Source of the DNA: Actinomycetota bacterium
Lineage (GTDB): Bacteria > Actinomycetota > Actinomycetes > Streptosporangiales > Streptosporangiaceae
Length of the DNA: 5,813 nt
Direction: 5' to 3'
NCBI GenBank assembly: GCA_003161205.1
Contig: PMOU01000131.1
Location: forward strand, 9,035 to 14,847
Shown: positions 1 to 5,368 of the stretch, piece by piece
Position numbering within the stretch: the stretch's first letter is position 1
Layout: every line of letters starts with the position of its first letter
Notes under the pieces: model-generated
What the model saw: only the letters and a program-made list of their open reading frames with translations
Databases searched by the model: none
Told to the model about the DNA's origin: nothing
Made by a program: the position numbers and the translations under genes

Positions 1-888
1 CAGGCCCGCCGCCTTGAGCGCGGCGGGCAGTCCGGGGGCGAGCGCGATATCGGAGGCCGCGACGTAGCCGATCGACGGATTGCGCTGCAGCGCGGACACG
101 ATCGCGCTGGTCACGCCGTTCGCAGCCACCTCGGTGCCGGTGACGTCGAGCGTGGTGACCTTGCAGCCGGGGCAGCGCCCGGCCACCTCGTCGCGGAAGC
201 CGGAGCCGACCTCGCCGATGGTCGGGTACTGGGGAATGTCCTGCTGCAGGACGTTCCCCTTGCCCTTGGAGTCGGCGATGAACCAGTCGGCCAGGAGCTT
301 GCCCTGCAGTTCGGAGTCCTGGGGGGCGAGGATGTTGGCAATGACGGTCGCGTTCGTCGTGACCGGGCCGATGGACCAGGGCACCATCAGCACGCCTGCC
401 TTGGCGTAGGCGGCTTCCTCGCTGGCCCAGATCACCTGCGGCAGCCCGGAGAGGCTGACCGCGTACGGCTTCGGGCGGAGCGTGAGTGCCTGCTGCAGCG
501 CGGACACCAGCGTCGCCGGGTTGGTGGACACCCACGGGAGGGTCTTGACCGTCCAGCCGACGGCCGCCGCGGCAGCCCGGAAGCCATCGCCCCCGTAGAT
601 GCACTGCTGCACCTCACACTGCAGGAACACGACAGTCTTCCCCTTGGGGGGAGCAGCCGGAAGCGGCTGGGTCACGCCGAGCGCGGCGGGCGGGCGGGAG
701 TACGCGGCCACGGCTTGTTCGGCTGCCGCCAGCCCTGGCGACGTCGCCGTGGCGGTGGGCTGGCCGCCCTGGCTGGCGGCCGGGGCCGCACTGCTGCACG
801 CGGTCAGCAGCAACGCGGCGACCGCGCCGCTGGCCACTGCCGCTGCGCTGAGCCGTGAGCGCTGAGTCTGGTTTCCGATGCGGACCAC
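1..888 (-). CDS. ABC-importer solute-binding lipoprotein (periplasmic-binding protein, sugar-type fold), 3' end cut off
   Basis: The minus strand stays open for 296 codons from a GTG at 888 to the window edge, so the C-terminus is missing. The start is supported by a purine-rich ribosome site (AGGGGAGGG) just upstream. Residues 1-31 form a lipoprotein signal peptide: basic start, Ala/Leu-rich core, and lipobox LTAC with the lipidated Cys at 31. A low-complexity Ala/Pro/Thr/Gln linker runs to about residue 80. From about 84 (KGKTVVFLQC) the protein reads as a Peripla_BP_4 / ribose-binding-like domain: a first beta strand, then GGDGFRAAAAAVGW, and a second strand around 273-280 (IGYVAASD). Cysteines occur in two pairs, C91/C96 and C239/C242 (CPGC), possibly disulfides in the exported protein. 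It should bind a small solute outside the membrane and deliver it to a permease, but no permease or ATPase is visible here. The ligand is unknown; sugar is only the fold's common ligand. It is transcribed away from the acyl-CoA genes, so a functional link is inference. Confidence 0.88.
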   Translation of the reverse strand, partial: MVRIGNQTQRSRLSAAAVASGAVAALLLTACSSAAPAASQGGQPTATATSPGLAAAEQAVAAYSRPPAALGVTQPLPAAPPKGKTVVFLQCEVQQCIYGGDGFRAAAAAVGWTVKTLPWVSTNPATLVSALQQALTLRPKPYAVSLSGLPQVIWASEEAAYAKAGVLMVPWSIGPVTTNATVIANILAPQDSELQGKLLADWFIADSKGKGNVLQQDIPQYPTIGEVGSGFRDEVAGRCPGCKVTTLDVTGTEVAANGVTSAIVSALQRNPSIGYVAASDIALAPGLPAALKAAGL

Positions 889-950
889 GATGTCCCTCCC
901 CTTCCAGGAATGGGTTGGCGAACCGTGGTCCTCCTCACGGGTGGCAGGCA

Positions 951-960
951 ACCTCGAGGT
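951..960. promoter_or_regulatory. 10-base perfect palindrome in the binding-protein leader
   Basis: ACCTCGAGGT reads the same on both strands. It lies between the predicted transcription start (about 973) and the ribosome site of the binding-protein gene, a position suiting a repressor operator. One palindrome of this size can arise by chance in GC-rich DNA, so the regulatory role is only inferred. Confidence 0.25.
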
Positions 961-979
961 CGAGCCATCGGTCAGCAGG

Positions 980-1009
980 AGCGTAAGACAGAAGTGACAG
1001 CGACGTCAA
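980..1009 (-). promoter_or_regulatory. Predicted sigma-70-type promoter for the solute-binding lipoprotein gene
   Basis: On the minus strand TTGACG (1009-1004) is followed after 18 bases by TACGCT (985-980). The -35 matches the consensus at five of six positions; the -10 keeps the key T, A and final T. A start near 973 would give a leader of about 85 bases before the GTG at 888. The region is clearly less GC-rich than the flanking genes. Confidence 0.4.
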
Positions 1010-1032
1010 TATCATTCCTGTAGTCCTTGACA

Positions 1033-1060
1033 TTGTTTCCCGCGCTGGTGATGCTATAAG
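1033..1060 (+). promoter_or_regulatory. Predicted extended -10 promoter for the crotonase-family gene
   Basis: TATAAG at 1055-1060 matches five of six bases of the -10 consensus and is preceded by TGC, an extended -10 element. TTGTTT at 1033-1038 gives a 16-base spacer. A perfect TTGACA lies at 1027-1032 but would need a 22-base spacer. Transcription would begin near 1067, inside the first copy of the direct repeat described next, giving a leader of about 70 bases. Confidence 0.45.
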
Positions 1061-1061
1061 A

Positions 1062-1101
1062 CAGTACGAGTAGACTGTAAAAGCCGTACGGACGGACTGT
1101 A
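1062..1101 (+). repeat. Two-copy direct repeat with 22-base period, candidate operator
   Basis: Positions 1062-1079 and 1084-1101 match at 13 of 18 bases, sharing the pattern C-N-GTACG-N4-GACTGTA. The offset of 22 bases is close to two helical turns, so both copies would lie on the same DNA face. Two inverted elements are embedded: ACAGT (1061-1065) with ACTGT (1074-1078), and the 8-base palindrome CCGTACGG (1084-1091). The array starts immediately after the predicted -10 hexamer and overlaps the likely transcription start, the classic place for a repressor to act. The nearby TetR protein (1962-2603) is the obvious candidate binder, but that is inference. Confidence 0.5.
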
Positions 1102-1138
1102 GATGGAAAGACGGGATGCTGATGGCTGAGGGGCTGCA

Positions 1139-1942
1139 GTGAGCGTGCGGGTCGAGCGGCGGGGAGCCGTGGTGACCGTGATCCTCGACCGCCCGGACCG
1201 GCGCAACGCGGTCGACCGCGCCCACGCCGAGCGGCTGCACGACGCGTTCACCGAGGCAGACCGGGACGAGTCCGTGTCCGTCGTCGTCTTGCACGGTGCT
1301 GGCGGTAACTTCTGTGCCGGCGCCGACCTGCGGGCCCTGGGCACCGGCGAGGGCGTCGAGGTGACCCGGGACGGGCCCGGGCCGATGGGCCCGACCCGGC
1401 TGCAGATGACCAAACCGGTGATCGCCGCGGTCGAGGGTTACGCGGTAGCGGGCGGCCTCGAGCTGGCATTGTGGTGCGATCTGCGGGTAGTCGGCGAGAA
1501 GGCTGTCTTCGGCGTCTTCTGCCGGCGGTGGGGCGTCCCGCTCATCGACGGCGGGACCGTGCGGCTACCGCGGGTCGTCGGCATGGGCCGGGCGCTGGAC
1601 ATGATCCTGACCGGGCGGCCGGTGGGCGCGGCCGAGGCGCTGTCGTTCGGCCTGGCCACCGAGGTGGTCCCCGCCGGAGACGCCCGGGCACGGGCCGAGC
1701 AGCTGGCCGCGGCGATCGCCCGCTTTCCCCAGGGCTGCCTGCGCTCGGACCGCCGGTCGACCCTGGACCAGCACGGCATGGCCGTCGCGGACGCCCTGGC
1801 GGCCGAACGCCGGGTCGGGCTGGCGGCCGCCACCGAGGAGGCGCTGCCGGGCGCCGCGCGCTTCGCCGCCGGGGAGGGGAGGCATGGTGATTTCGGGTCC
1901 GCGCCGCTCGCAGAAGAACCGACCGGCTCCGCCGCCGGCTGA
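1139..1942 (+). CDS. Crotonase-fold enoyl-CoA hydratase/isomerase family protein with an atypical active site
   Basis: This 267-residue protein has the usual crotonase length. The GTG start is preceded by GAGGGG (1128-1133) with a 5-base gap, and an in-frame TGA at 1127-1129 excludes a longer form. Acyl-CoA binding and oxyanion-hole elements are clear: FCAGADL at 58-64 (Ala62 amide) and AVAGGLELAL at 102-111 (Gly105 amide). By alignment to rat mitochondrial hydratase, Glu108 matches catalytic Glu144, but the position of Glu164 is Cys128 (FGVFCRRWG). The rest of the signature, DGGTVRLPRVVG and ILTGR, is intact. I recall FCRRWGVPLIDGGT-type sequences as a recurring actinobacterial and proteobacterial branch, so this is probably a subfamily feature. 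The fold binds CoA thioesters; whether it hydrates, isomerises or hydrolyses them cannot be told. It stands alone on its transcript, converging with the TetR gene 19 bases away, and could belong functionally with the operon at 2815-5813. Confidence 0.93.
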   Translation: MSVRVERRGAVVTVILDRPDRRNAVDRAHAERLHDAFTEADRDESVSVVVLHGAGGNFCAGADLRALGTGEGVEVTRDGPGPMGPTRLQMTKPVIAAVEGYAVAGGLELALWCDLRVVGEKAVFGVFCRRWGVPLIDGGTVRLPRVVGMGRALDMILTGRPVGAAEALSFGLATEVVPAGDARARAEQLAAAIARFPQGCLRSDRRSTLDQHGMAVADALAAERRVGLAAATEEALPGAARFAAGEGRHGDFGSAPLAEEPTGSAAG

Positions 1943-1961
1943 TCCCGCCGCCAGCTCCCGG

Positions 1962-2603
1962 TCAGCGGGCGGCCACCCGGACGGGCCGGCGCCGTTTCGC
2001 GGGGGCCTGGCGGATGCCCACGCCATTGCTCCACAGCTTGGTCATGGTCGCCACCGCGGTGTCTTCGTCGAAGTCCTGCCGCAGCACGTACATGGCGTAC
2101 GCGAAGTCGCCGACCATGCCGCCGAGGGCGTGCGCAGCGTACCGTGCGTTCAGCTCCGGATCGGACAGGCCACGCTGCTGCAGCGCGTCGATCGCGGCGG
2201 CGATGCGGTCGGCGAACCGGGTGATGATGCCGAGCCTGATCGCCCGGAAGTCCTCGTCGAACGTCACGACCTGCTCCAGGATGCGCATCATCTTGGCGTT
2301 CTGCCGGTACGCCGTCAGGAACTGCCGGATCGTCTCCTCCAGGTGCTCCTGCGGCCCGAGGCCGGGAGTGCCCGCCGACTGCGAGCCCGCGTACAGCCTC
2401 TCGACGAGCTCGTCGATCAGGCTGCGGAGGATGTCGTCCTTGGACTCGAAGTACATGTAGAACGTCCCGTGCGATACGTGGGCCGTGGTGACGATGTCGG
2501 TGACCCGCGTGTCGAAGTAACCCTTGTCCTCGAACACCTTGCGCGCGGCCTTGAGCAGGCTCTCGCGTCGCCGCTGCCCTTTCGGAGTGGGCGGGACCGA
2601 CAT
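1962..2603 (-). CDS. TetR/AcrR-family transcriptional regulator
   Basis: The 213-residue product is of normal TetR size. The chosen ATG at 2603 is preceded by AAAGGA with a 9-base gap. The frame stays open upstream to 2897, but that extension would run through the divergent region and into the neighbouring gene. Residues about 14-60 form the DNA-binding domain: helix one RESLLKAARKVFEDKGY, then a helix-turn-helix with VTDIV, HVSHGTFYMYF and SKDDIL, the classic TetR recognition-helix pattern. The remaining all-helical part is the variable ligand-binding and dimerisation domain, and the protein ends in an Arg/Lys-rich tail (AKRRRPVRVAAR). It sits between two catabolic transcription units, divergent from one and convergent with the other. 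It is therefore likely a local repressor, probably released by an acyl-CoA intermediate as in FadR/KstR-like relatives. The effector and operator are inference. Confidence 0.93.
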   Translation of the reverse strand: MSVPPTPKGQRRRESLLKAARKVFEDKGYFDTRVTDIVTTAHVSHGTFYMYFESKDDILRSLIDELVERLYAGSQSAGTPGLGPQEHLEETIRQFLTAYRQNAKMMRILEQVVTFDEDFRAIRLGIITRFADRIAAAIDALQQRGLSDPELNARYAAHALGGMVGDFAYAMYVLRQDFDEDTAVATMTKLWSNGVGIRQAPAKRRRPVRVAAR

Positions 2604-2781
2604 GATGGACCGTCCTTTCCTGCCGCGCTGCTGCCAGCGGGCGGCTTTCACACCGATGATCGCGTGCGGGCCCGGCATCATTGCCTGCCGTCGCACCGCC
2701 TCCCGGCCATCCGTCTGCGGCTGAGAGGCAGTATCCCCAGCATAGGTAATGATGATGTCAGAATCGAATATGGTCCGGCCT

Positions 2782-2797
2782 GCGGCGCGCACGCCGC
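2782..2797 (+). promoter_or_regulatory. Small GC hairpin just upstream of the PPOX ribosome site
   Basis: GCGGCG (2782-2787) and CGCCGC (2792-2797) are perfect reverse complements around the 4-base loop CGCA. It ends 3 bases before the GGAGAGG ribosome site, so if transcribed it could affect ribosome access. GC-rich DNA makes short stems common, so it may be incidental. Confidence 0.3.
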
Positions 2798-2800
2798 CGA

Positions 2801-2807
2801 GGAGAGG
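2801..2807 (+). promoter_or_regulatory. Ribosome binding site that decides the PPOX start
   Basis: GGAGAGG lies 7 bases before the ATG at 2815. Other in-frame ATGs fit it less well: 2809 is only 1 base away, 2824 is 16 away, and the triple ATG at 2749-2757 lies upstream of it with only a weak AGG of its own. The start at 2815 is therefore preferred. Confidence 0.6.
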
Positions 2808-2814
2808 AATGCCG

Positions 2815-3282
2815 ATGCCCATCATGTCCGACGCCGAGCGGGACGCGTTCCTCGCCGAGCGCCGAGTGGGAGTACTCGGGGTGGCCCGCGAGGGCAAGGG
2901 ACCGCTGCTGGCGCCGATCTGGTTCCGCTACGAGCCAGCCGCTGGGCTGCGCATGTACCTGTCCGAGTCGTCGGCGAAGGGCCGTCGGCTGGCGGTGGCG
3001 GGACGCGCGACGCTCGCGGTGCACGCTGACGATTTCCCGTACCGGTACGTCATCGCCGAGGGGCCCGTGACTATGCGCCGCCTGGGTGAGCAGACCTCCG
3101 AGGCGATCCAGGCGATGGCGTCGCGTTATCTCGGCGCCGACGCGGGCCGACGCTATGCCGGCCAGTTCACGGCCGAGGATGAAGTGGAGGTCCTGCTGGT
3201 CCCGCAGCGGTGGCAGGCGGTGATTCCCGGTGGCCCGGCGGACCTGGCGCCGGCCGCCAGGCAACCGGCGGAGCCGCACTGA
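2815..3282 (+). CDS. Pyridoxamine 5'-phosphate oxidase-like (split-barrel flavin/F420) family protein
   Basis: From the preferred ATG the product has 155 residues, typical of small single-domain split-barrel proteins. The N-terminal helix (MSDAERDAFLAERRVGVLGVAREG) leads into the first barrel strands, followed by PLLAPIWFRYE. KGRRLAVAGRATLAV at about 56-70 corresponds to the cofactor-phosphate-binding stretch of the PNPOx superfamily, and YRYVIAEGPVT at about 77-87 is a recurrent strand of the family. No transmembrane segment or signal peptide is seen, so it is expected to be cytoplasmic. Members bind FMN, F420, FAD or haem, and the cofactor here cannot be decided; in an actinomycete an F420-dependent reductase is a reasonable alternative to FMN. 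It is the first gene of the operon. Its TGA shares one base with the next ATG, so translation is likely coupled and its role probably redox chemistry in the same pathway. Confidence 0.85.
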   Translation: MPIMSDAERDAFLAERRVGVLGVAREGKGPLLAPIWFRYEPAAGLRMYLSESSAKGRRLAVAGRATLAVHADDFPYRYVIAEGPVTMRRLGEQTSEAIQAMASRYLGADAGRRYAGQFTAEDEVEVLLVPQRWQAVIPGGPADLAPAARQPAEPH

Positions 3283-4061
3283 TGGATCTCTTTTCTGTCG
3301 AGGGCAAGACCGTGCTGGTCACCGGCGGTAGCCGAGGAATCGGCCTGATGATCGCCCGTGATCTCGTCGAGTCCGGCGCCCGGGTGTACATCAGCTCGCG
3401 CAAGGCCGAGGTGTGTGTGGCCGCCGCCCGGGAGCTATCCGCCGAGGGCACCTGCATGGCGCTGCCGGCCGATCTCTCCCGCCGTGAGGAGTGCGTGCGG
3501 CTGGCCGCCGGATTCGGTGCCCGCGAGACGAGCCTGGACATCCTGGTCAACAACGCCGGAGCGACGTGGGGGGCTCCCCTAGATCAGTTTGCCGAGGCCG
3601 GATGGGACAAGATCCTCGATGTCAATCTCAAAGGTGTCTTCTACCTGACCCAGGCGATGCTTCCTCTCATCCGCGCCGCGGCCACGCCGGAGAACCCGGC
3701 GCGCGTCATCAACATCGGCTCCATCGACGGCCTGCGGGCGCCCGGCGGGCGAAGCTTCGAGTTCGAGACATACTCCTATTCCGCCAGCAAGGCCGCGCTC
3801 CACCACCTGACGCGGGTGCTGGCCAAGCGGCTGGGCAGCGAGAACATCACGGTGAACGCGATCGCACCGGGCCCGTTCGACACCCAGATGATGGCCGCCG
3901 TGCTGTCCGAGCACAGCGAGGAGGTCGCTGCCACCTCGCTGCTCGGGCGGCTCGGACAGCCCGGCGACATCGCCGGCGCCGTCCGGTACCTCGCGGCCAG
4001 ATCCGGCTCCTACGTCACCGGGACCGTGCTGCCCGTGGACGGCGGGATGGTGCTCGCGTGA
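3282..4061 (+). CDS. SDR-family oxidoreductase, RhlG/FabG-like, NADPH-type
   Basis: The 259-residue product is a classical short-chain dehydrogenase/reductase. The ATG at 3282 shares its A with the previous stop (TGATG) and has GGAG 8 bases upstream. The open frame extends back to 3210, but only through the end of the preceding gene. Visible elements are the dinucleotide loop TGGSRGIG (14-21), SSR at the end of the second strand (Ser39-Arg40, favouring NADP(H)), NNAG (90-93), and a complete catalytic tetrad Asn115, Ser147, Tyr166 and Lys170 (YSASK). The C-terminal IAPGPFDTQM and GTVLPVDGGM are standard. The N-terminus (MDLFSVEGKTVLVTGGSRGIG) resembles RhlG-like beta-ketoacyl reductases. The Ser147-Tyr166 segment carries extra residues (GGRSFEFE) compared with compact FabG proteins. 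A 3-oxoacyl or 3-hydroxyacyl substrate is likely from the context with the acyl-CoA dehydrogenase; the direction in the cell is unknown. Confidence 0.93.
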   Translation: MDLFSVEGKTVLVTGGSRGIGLMIARDLVESGARVYISSRKAEVCVAAARELSAEGTCMALPADLSRREECVRLAAGFGARETSLDILVNNAGATWGAPLDQFAEAGWDKILDVNLKGVFYLTQAMLPLIRAAATPENPARVINIGSIDGLRAPGGRSFEFETYSYSASKAALHHLTRVLAKRLGSENITVNAIAPGPFDTQMMAAVLSEHSEEVAATSLLGRLGQPGDIAGAVRYLAARSGSYVTGTVLPVDGGMVLA

Positions 4062-4102
4062 TGGTCAACCGGCAGGTCGTCCGATTCTCGACCGGTCCCT
4101 GA
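4061..4102 (+). other. 13-codon small reading frame linking the SDR and acyl-CoA dehydrogenase genes
   Basis: ATG at 4061 shares its A with the SDR stop (TGATG), the same arrangement as at the upstream gene junction. It encodes MVNRQVVRFSTGP and stops with TGA at 4100-4102. It is in frame with the acyl-CoA dehydrogenase start at 4118, with five sense codons between. It may be a translated leader that carries ribosomes to the next start, a remnant of a longer N-terminus, or chance. No good ribosome site of its own is seen, though stop-start coupling would not need one. Confidence 0.3.
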
Positions 4103-4117
4103 GACGAAGGGCAGCCG

Positions 4118-5368
4118 GTGGACTTCGCACCATCCCCCCGCGGGAAGGATCTGCTGTCGAGGGTCCAGGACTTCATGGACACCGAGGTGCTTCCCGCCGA
4201 AGCGGAATACAAGCAGTACCGTCTCGACCGCGGGCCGGCCGATCATTCGCTGCCACCGGTCGTCGAGGAGCTCAAGGTCAAGGCCCGCGCGCGCGGACTG
4301 TGGAACCTGTTCCTTCCCGCGGTGTCCGGGCTCAGCAACCTCGACTATGCGCCGCTGGCCGAGCGGACCGGCTGGTCGCTCAACCTCGCGCCGGAGGCGA
4401 TGAACTGTTCCGCACCGGACACCGGCAACATGGAGGTACTGCAGCTGTTCGGCACTGACGAGCAGCGGCGCCGGTGGCTGGATCCGCTGCTGGAGGGGCG
4501 CATCCGCTCCGGATTCGCGATGACCGAGCCTGATGTCGCATCCTCGGACGCGCGCAACATCGCGACGAGCATCGTCCGCGACGGCGCAGACTACGTGATC
4601 AACGGTCGCAAGTGGTGGACCACCGGCGTGCTCGACCCGCGCTGCTCGATCCTGATCGTGATGGGCAAGACCGATCCCGGCGCGCCCGCGTACCGCCAGC
4701 AGTCGATGATCCTGGTCCCCGTCGACTCCCCGGGGGTGGCGGTGGTGCGCGCGCTGCCAGTCTTCGGCTACCAGGACCAGCACGGCCACGGCGAGATCAC
4801 CTTCACCGACGTCCGCGTCCCGGCCGGCAACCTCATCGGCGGTGCGGGCGACGGCTTCGCCATCGCCCAGGCGCGGCTCGGCCCCGGGCGCATCCACCAC
4901 GCGATGCGCTGTGTCGGGGTGGCCGAGCGGGCCCTGGCGGCGATGGTGACGCGCGCCCAGTCACGCATCGCGTTCGGCGCCCCGCTCGCGCAGCACGGCG
5001 TCGTGCAGCAGCAGATCGCCGAGTCGCGGATGGAAATCGAACAGGTCAGGCTGCTGATCTTGAAGACGGCCTGGATGATCGACGAGCTCGGCGCCCGGCA
5101 CGCCCGCGCGGAGATCGCGGCCATCAAGGTCCTCGCGCCCCGCGTCGCCTGCGCCGTCGTGGACCGCGCCATCCAGGTACACGGCGGCGCCGGGGTGAGC
5201 GACGATGTACCGCTGGCCGAGATGTACGCCGGCGCGCGGGTGCTCCGGATTGCCGACGGACCCGACGAGGTCCACGTCCGGGCGATCGCGCTGCACGAGC
5301 TGGCCCGGCACGGACCAGCCGCCCAGGTGGCAGAATCCGCCAGCAACGCCAAAGGAGTGACACCATGA
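4118..5368 (+). CDS. Acyl-CoA dehydrogenase, ACAD10/11-type
   Basis: The 416-residue FAD enzyme of normal family length should introduce the alpha,beta double bond into an acyl-CoA and pass electrons to ETF. The GTG start has AAGGG (4107-4111) 6 bases upstream; MDF is a usual beginning for this branch, and a TGA at 4100-4102 closes the frame above. The N-terminal helical domain spans about 1-130. [18 protein letters not shown] (133-150) is the FAD/substrate signature, and [11 protein letters not shown] (160-170) begins the beta domain. The C-terminal helical domain has [19 protein letters not shown] (352-370) for FAD binding. The [10 protein letters not shown] stretch (377-386) puts Asp380 where medium-chain dehydrogenase has catalytic Glu376; this ADGPDEVH form is what I recall for human ACAD10/11 and bacterial relatives. 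Those relatives often work with an APH-like kinase on 4-hydroxyacyl-CoAs, but no kinase is in view. Its stop overlaps the next start by 4 bases (ATGA). Confidence 0.95.
   Translation: MDFAPSPRGKDLLSRVQDFMDTEVLPAEAEYKQYRLDRGPADHSLPPVVEELKVKARARGLWNLFLPAVSGLSNLDYAPLAERTGWSLNLAPEAMNCSAPDTGNMEVLQLFGTDEQRRRWLDPLLEGRIRSGFAMTEPDVASSDARNIATSIVRDGADYVINGRKWWTTGVLDPRCSILIVMGKTDPGAPAYRQQSMILVPVDSPGVAVVRALPVFGYQDQHGHGEITFTDVRVPAGNLIGGAGDGFAIAQARLGPGRIHHAMRCVGVAERALAAMVTRAQSRIAFGAPLAQHGVVQQQIAESRMEIEQVRLLILKTAWMIDELGARHARAEIAAIKVLAPRVACAVVDRAIQVHGGAGVSDDVPLAEMYAGARVLRIADGPDEVHVRAIALHELARHGPAAQVAESASNAKGVTP

Larger units (their letters stand above)
2604..2814. promoter_or_regulatory. Divergent intergenic region between the TetR gene and the PPOX-led operon
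   Basis: This 211-base gap must hold the promoters for the repressor (leftward) and the operon (rightward). No hexamer pair is convincing. Weak -10-like elements are TATGGT at 2769-2774 (plus) and TATGCT on the minus strand (2744-2739), both in the less GC-rich part around 2727-2775. A candidate operator lies at 2656-2681: ATGAT and ATCAT arms around a core containing the 8-base palindrome CGGGCCCG (2667-2674), although the two symmetry centres differ by 2 bases. TetR repressors commonly autoregulate from such divergent gaps. Confidence 0.4.

Noticed and set aside
1027..1060. Perfect TTGACA as the -35 of the crotonase promoter
   Set aside because: Its spacer to the TATAAG hexamer is 22 bases, well outside the usual 16-19, so TTGTTT at 1033 with the extended -10 was preferred.
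1945..1974. Possible bidirectional terminator between the convergent crotonase and TetR genes
   Set aside because: GCCGCC (1947-1952) can pair with GGCGGC (1968-1973), but the loop is 15 bases and no T-run follows on either strand. Short GC stems are frequent here.
1438..2034. Minus-strand open frame of 198 codons opposite the crotonase gene
   Set aside because: It is antisense to a clear crotonase with catalytic motifs and overlaps the end of the TetR gene. Its composition is typical of GC-rich shadow frames.
2749..2814. Longer PPOX protein starting at the triple ATG at 2749
   Set aside because: The frame is open, but the added 22 residues (MMMSESNMVRPAART...) look non-homologous, the upstream ribosome site is weak, and a strong GGAGAGG sits correctly before the ATG at 2815.
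1884..3029. Long plus-strand open frame of 381 codons
   Set aside because: It lies antisense to the TetR gene and overlaps the ends of two well-supported genes in other frames. Its Arg/Val/His-rich translation has no recognisable domain. It is a high-GC shadow.
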